Below are positions 60,757-64,000 of a stretch of 64,000 bases of DNA, one piece after another. Position 1 is the stretch's first letter, and each line of letters starts with the position of its first letter. This DNA comes from Bryocella elongata (GTDB lineage: Bacteria > Acidobacteriota > Terriglobia > Terriglobales > Acidobacteriaceae), in assembly GCF_900108185.1 (NCBI RefSeq), contig NZ_FNVA01000006.1, positions 417,914 to 481,913 of the forward strand, given 5' to 3'. A program made the translations under genes and the position numbers. A model generated the notes under the pieces. It saw only the letters and a list, made by a program, of their open reading frames with translations. It was not told the origin of the DNA and did no database searches.

Positions 60757-60790
60757 GCTGGCACAGCAAGTCGCTGTGCCAGCTCTTCCT
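60757..60790 (+). terminator. Hairpin terminator ending the receptor operon
   Basis: GCTGGCACAGC and GCTGTGCCAGC form a perfect 11-bp stem with a five-base loop followed by TCTTCCT, so the U-run is weak. Confidence 0.75.
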
Positions 60791-61212
60791 CCTGGATAGT
60801 CTGCTCTTTTCATGCATCCGTGATGAGCGGAGGATTACTCTGCCCCTAAAACAGTTGCGCGGTCCCTCTTCCTTAGGCTTCTCTTCTAGTAATTGCAAGG
60901 TTCGCAAGTTGTCGTCGACAAAATGCTGGTGAGTTCATCCTTTGGGCTACGCAGTCCAGCTTCTCGAGGAGCGCTCGTGATTCCATAGGACGCCAGCTCA
61001 GCAGAAACGGTGATTGCACATCGTCCTGTATCTGCGAGTAGCTGTGGTCGAGGGTGTCACTTGTTTCTACACGCCATTCACTATCTTGCGGGTTTGCACT
61101 GGGGTGTCGAAAATCAACGCCTGTTTGGTGAGAATGCCGTCAACCTCGGTTGTCTGCAGAAGCCGTGTGAACAGAAGGCACCTATCTTATTTTGACTGGC
61201 GGGCGGTCGGCT
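60791..61212. other. Region upstream of the third LacI gene
   Basis: No gene is seen. TTGTCG-T-CGACAA (60909-60921) is a short palindrome, and no copy of TGTATACGTATACA occurs here. Confidence 0.4.
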
Positions 61213-62223
61213 ATGAACATGCGAGACATTGCGAAACTTGCGGGCGTCTCCAGCGCGACTGTGTCTAATGTCATCAACGGATCGAAGGTTGTCAGGCCAG
61301 CTACTGCGGCACGGGTACGTGAAGTGATCCAAGAGGTGCGATTTGTTCCCAATGGCAGCGCAACCACGCTGAGGTATGGGCGGAGCCGCACGTATGGCTT
61401 GATTATTCCTGACATCAGGAACCCCTTCTTTCCCGAGGTGATCCGCAGCTTTGAAGCCATCCTCGTGGAGCGAAATCAGGACATGCTGATGGCGACCACG
61501 GACTTCCATTACTCGCAGATGCAGCAGACGATCCGCCGTATGTTGATCCGCCAGGTCGATGGCGTGGCGCTGCTGGCGGCGGAGATCGAGACGGAACCAA
61601 TCGAAGCTCTGATTCACCATCGTGTCCCGCTGGTGACGATGGACAGACGGGTAACCGGACGTGGGCTGAGCGATGTCTCCATCGACTACGCGGGCGGCAT
61701 GCGTTCCGCAATACAACACCTGAAGAAACTCCGTCATAGAAAAGTCGCGTATATTGGCCGGTCGCCGGCCCCCGCGACCTTCGACCATCGTGTCGAGGCC
61801 TTCAAAATGGCCGTGTCAGAGGGAGGGTTGAAGGTCCGGCCGGAGTTCATTCGGATCGGCAACGATCGGATCTCCGGAGGAGAAACCGGGATGGAAGAGA
61901 TCCTGCAGCTCAAGGAACAGCCTACGGCAATTCTTTGCGCGAATGACCTCACGGCAATCGGTGCCTTGCGCGTCATTCGGCGGCACGGACTCAGTGCGCC
62001 CGAGGACTACTCTGTCGTTGGCTTCGATGACATCGATCTGGCCGATATCATCTTTCCTCCTCTGACAACGATTCGGCTGTCTCGCCCCGAGCTCGCCGCG
62101 ACGTTCTATGAAGCGCTTACCAGCTTCGGCACGGATCCACACAGAGTAGGGAAGCAATACACCGTAGGTACGTCGCTGGTGGTGCGAAGTTCTACAGGTG
62201 CGCCGCGCGTGAGCAAGCGTTAG
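61213..62223 (+). CDS. LacI-family regulator, paralogue at the right border of the fucose locus
   Basis: About 336 residues with a LacI DNA-binding domain (MNMRDIAKLAGVSSATVSNV; hinge RFVPNGSATTLRYGR) and sensor domain (TYGLIIPDIRNPFFPEVIRS; CANDLTAIGALRVIRRHGLS; SVVGFDDIDLADIIFPPLTT). It matches the regulator at 46413-47432 almost segment by segment. The recognition helix differs at one notable place, ATVSN here against ATVSR there. The start could be 61213 or the ATG at 61219. No copy of the locus operator lies upstream, so it may not be controlled in the same way. Confidence 0.92.
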   Translation: MNMRDIAKLAGVSSATVSNVINGSKVVRPATAARVREVIQEVRFVPNGSATTLRYGRSRTYGLIIPDIRNPFFPEVIRSFEAILVERNQDMLMATTDFHYSQMQQTIRRMLIRQVDGVALLAAEIETEPIEALIHHRVPLVTMDRRVTGRGLSDVSIDYAGGMRSAIQHLKKLRHRKVAYIGRSPAPATFDHRVEAFKMAVSEGGLKVRPEFIRIGNDRISGGETGMEEILQLKEQPTAILCANDLTAIGALRVIRRHGLSAPEDYSVVGFDDIDLADIIFPPLTTIRLSRPELAATFYEALTSFGTDPHRVGKQYTVGTSLVVRSSTGAPRVSKR

Positions 62224-62961
62224 AAACCTTTGCAGTCCAGGGCAAGTGTCTTTCTAACTCCCCTCAGCGCCGCCACTGGAGCTCAGGACATACACGAGCG
62301 GGCTTAGAACGTTGGTGAGTCGATGCCACATAATGGAGCGTGGTGGACTGATGGAGCATTTCCTCTTCCGCCTGTTGCATCCATAGGGAGTGAGTCCCGT
62401 GAGCGCCGTTGCTCTCCCGGGTTTACGGTATGCCGCTAGCAACCCCGGGATATTCCGGGGCAGTCGTGGTCAGTATTCGAACCCTGTTCCTGGCGTGACG
62501 CTAGATGGATGGAGGCTATATCTCGTGTGCCAATCACTGGCACAAATATCGGTCTCGGCACGGGTCTCGCGCTGCCCGGAAACCACTTGATGTACAGGGG
62601 GGCGAGTCCCACTTCAACATGGTTTTACCAGCATTCGGCCAACCGCAACCTTTCTTCCGTCTAGAGGGTGAGTTCTAGGAGGGGCCGAAGCGCGCAAAGA
62701 TATTCCTGACGCACCATCAGATGGTACTCATAGCGCGATCTCTCTGTATGCCGAGCTGCGCTTCAGTGGACACCAGCTGCTTCGAGCCGAAGTTGCCTGG
62801 GGGCTGCATGCTCGAAGCAGAGTTAGCCGAATCGATCGATGTGAGATCTCCTCGTTCGAGGTTGGTCTGCGTATCCCGTCGGGGGTTCATCGAAAATGCG
62901 GGCGCAATCTGAACAGTCGATCTTCCTGATACCTAGTACCATCTTGTCGGAGGAAGAAGCA
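62224..62961. other. Intergenic region without a recognised gene
   Basis: Short frames on both strands show no family features. GGAGGAAG at the end serves the regulator gene that follows. Confidence 0.5.
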
Positions 62962-63887
62962 GTGGCTCTTGACAACGGAACGTATCGGCGCGAAGGACCT
63001 TCCCTTGCGGAGTGCCATCTCCAGATGGAGCGCATCCTGCAATCAGAGGTGTTCCGCAATGCCAATACGCTGCAGCAACTCTGTCGATTCCTGATGACGC
63101 GCGCCTTGGATGGCGGGAGCGAGCCGCTCAAGGAGTACACGATTGGGGTTGAGGCTTTTGGCCAGATGCAGGATTTTGATCCGAAGACGGACACGATCGT
63201 CCGGGTCCAGACGCACAGACTCCGTCAAAAGCTAAAGGCGTACTACGACGGGGAGGGGCGCAGCGACCACATCTTCGTCGAGATTCCCAAAGGGCATTAT
63301 CTTCCTCGCTTCGAAGCAGCGCATGAGGGGGACAAGCTATCGGAGATCGAGGCGCCGGTCACGAGCGAGGCGTCGGTCACACCTTCCGTGGGAGCGCCAC
63401 AGGCTTATCACGAGGGCTTGAACCCGAGGAAGTCCCCGCATCGACTTGTTGCAGGAGGGGTGGTCGCATTGGCTGCGGTCTTTGCGGCTGGTTGGTGGCT
63501 AGGCGGGCATCGGCCCGATCCCAATCCTGATATTGCATCTGCGAGATCCATGCAGGCATTTGCCGCCGGCCAGGACCCTGTGAAGGCGTTCTGGGCGAGC
63601 TTCGCCGGGGACGATCCCACTCCAGTCATTGCCTATCCAGATGCGGTATTTCTGCTGGATAACTCGAACGATCTCTTCCGCTATCGTCAAGGCGCGAGCG
63701 ACGATCGCGGGGCGCTTGTCGATTTGCATCTGGCTCGCCAATTTGCGAGCAATCCCGAACTGATCGCCCGGGCTGGGGAGCTCTATTACGAAAATGGGTA
63801 CACCGGTGCGGGTGAGTTGCAGGCAGTCGCGATGCTGGCCAACCTGTTCGGACAGATGGGCCTAGCTGTGAGTTTGCATCAGGTTAT
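62962..63887 (+). pseudogene. Acidobacterial winged-helix/membrane regulator interrupted by an IS element
   Basis: A GTG start at 62962 follows GGAGGAAG. The N-terminal 110 residues have the pattern of an acidobacterial regulator family (LQMERILQSEVFRNANTLQQ, LKEYTIGVEAFGQMQDFDPK, TIVRVQTHRLRQKLKAYYDG). One membrane span follows at about residues 160-182 (LVAGGVVALAAVFAAGWWLG), then a domain beyond the membrane with FWASFAGDDPTPVIAYPDAV. About residue 308, after GLAVSLHQV, the sequence switches to the end of an IS481-type element. The gene is broken unless it reads through into altered sequence. Which genes it controlled is unknown. Confidence 0.7.
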
Positions 63888-64000
63888 TGTCTTTTCAGGG
63901 AGATTTTCTGATGCGATCTCATCCTTTGGCTCGGACGACGTTTGCGATTCGGAAGCAGCTGGCGAAGGCGGTTGTGGCTGGGCGGTTGAGCTTGAGCGAG
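63888..64000 (+). mobile_element. Left end of an IS481-family insertion sequence
   Basis: A new sequence begins at TGT (63888-63890) and leads in 23 bases to a transposase start. IS481-type elements typically end in TGT. The element runs past the window, so the other end and target duplication cannot be seen. Confidence 0.6.
63911..64000 (+). CDS. IS481-family transposase, N-terminal part
   Basis: Thirty codons from ATG 63911 to the window edge begin MRSHPLARTTFAIRKQLAKA and continue VVAGRLSLSE. This resembles the start of IS481-type transposases (HPNARLTPAGRRRLVERV...GRP), which lead into a helix-turn-helix and later a DDE domain. Truncated by the window, not by mutation as far as can be seen. 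It lies in a different frame from the regulator it interrupts. Confidence 0.6.
   Translation, partial: MRSHPLARTTFAIRKQLAKAVVAGRLSLSE

Noticed and set aside
60909..60921. TTGTCGTCGACAA palindrome as operator of the third LacI gene
   Set aside because: Only six-base arms, found once, about 290 bp from the gene; not enough to call a site.
1..64000. CRISPR array, prophage or complete toxin-antitoxin system
   Set aside because: No regularly spaced direct repeats, phage structural genes or intact toxin-antitoxin pair were seen; only fragments at 24.5 kb.

Overview
The window looks like a chromosomal segment of a soil-type Acidobacteriota (class Terriglobia, Granulicella/Edaphobacter/Terriglobus-like). 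The reasons are the GC-rich coding bias, two very large carboxypeptidase-regulatory-domain TonB-dependent receptors without SusD partners, many secreted glycoside hydrolases with Sec or Tat signals, and a regulator at the right edge of a type I associate with acidobacteria. The genus is inferred from style, not from a marker gene.

Left part (1-24.4 kb) is mostly housekeeping. It holds a DedA-rhodanese fusion, a TonB-like protein, an HGSNAT-like acyltransferase, a UbiD decarboxylase, MTA phosphorylase, a PfkB kinase, a GT-C-like membrane protein and a DUF892 protein. Next comes an overlapping mgtC-dapF-S66 peptidase run followed by mpl, which reads as murein recycling. PlsC follows, then a four-gene minus-strand cell-envelope operon (TPR, NfeD-like, beta-barrel, SPOR), a divergent AMIN/amidase_3 protein, a DUF6599-type protein and a GH28 pectinase. 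Between the last two sits a well-formed candidate small RNA with promoter and terminator. Several spacers, and two reading frames, contain degenerate 7-bp-period repeat arrays or a REP-like hairpin.

At 24.3-25.3 kb a tRNA-Thr(CGT) is followed by debris of an AbiEii-type toxin and an IS5-family transposase. This marks the start of the accessory half.

At 25.3-41.1 kb is the first carbohydrate locus. A GH42 beta-galactosidase and a clan GH-A hydrolase diverge from a LacI regulator, a Tat-exported sulfatase, an esterase, a sodium-solute symporter, a TonB-dependent receptor and a secreted three-FN3 glycosidase-like protein. A perfect TGCAAACGTTTGCA operator lies between the receptor promoter and its start codon. 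A scar of NmrA and IS630 fragments separates this locus from the next.

At 41.9-62.2 kb is the second locus, apparently for a fucosylated and possibly galactosylated polysaccharide. It encodes L-fuconate dehydratase overlapping a RhaT-type transporter, a symporter with a 65-residue membrane partner, a GH95 alpha-L-fucosidase, two paralogous clan GH-D-like hydrolases, an SGNH hydrolase and a second receptor. Two paralogous LacI regulators lie at 46.4 and 61.2 kb. Three copies of the palindrome TGTATACGTATACA (one with a single mismatch) each lie 11-13 bp downstream of the -10 of a promoter with an 18-bp spacer: in front of the first LacI gene, the first GH-D gene and the receptor. This is a strong prediction of one autoregulated regulon. 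A second symporter inside the locus is a deletion-ridden pseudogene.

The right edge holds an acidobacterial-type winged-helix/membrane regulator interrupted by the left end of an IS481-family element that runs out of the window.
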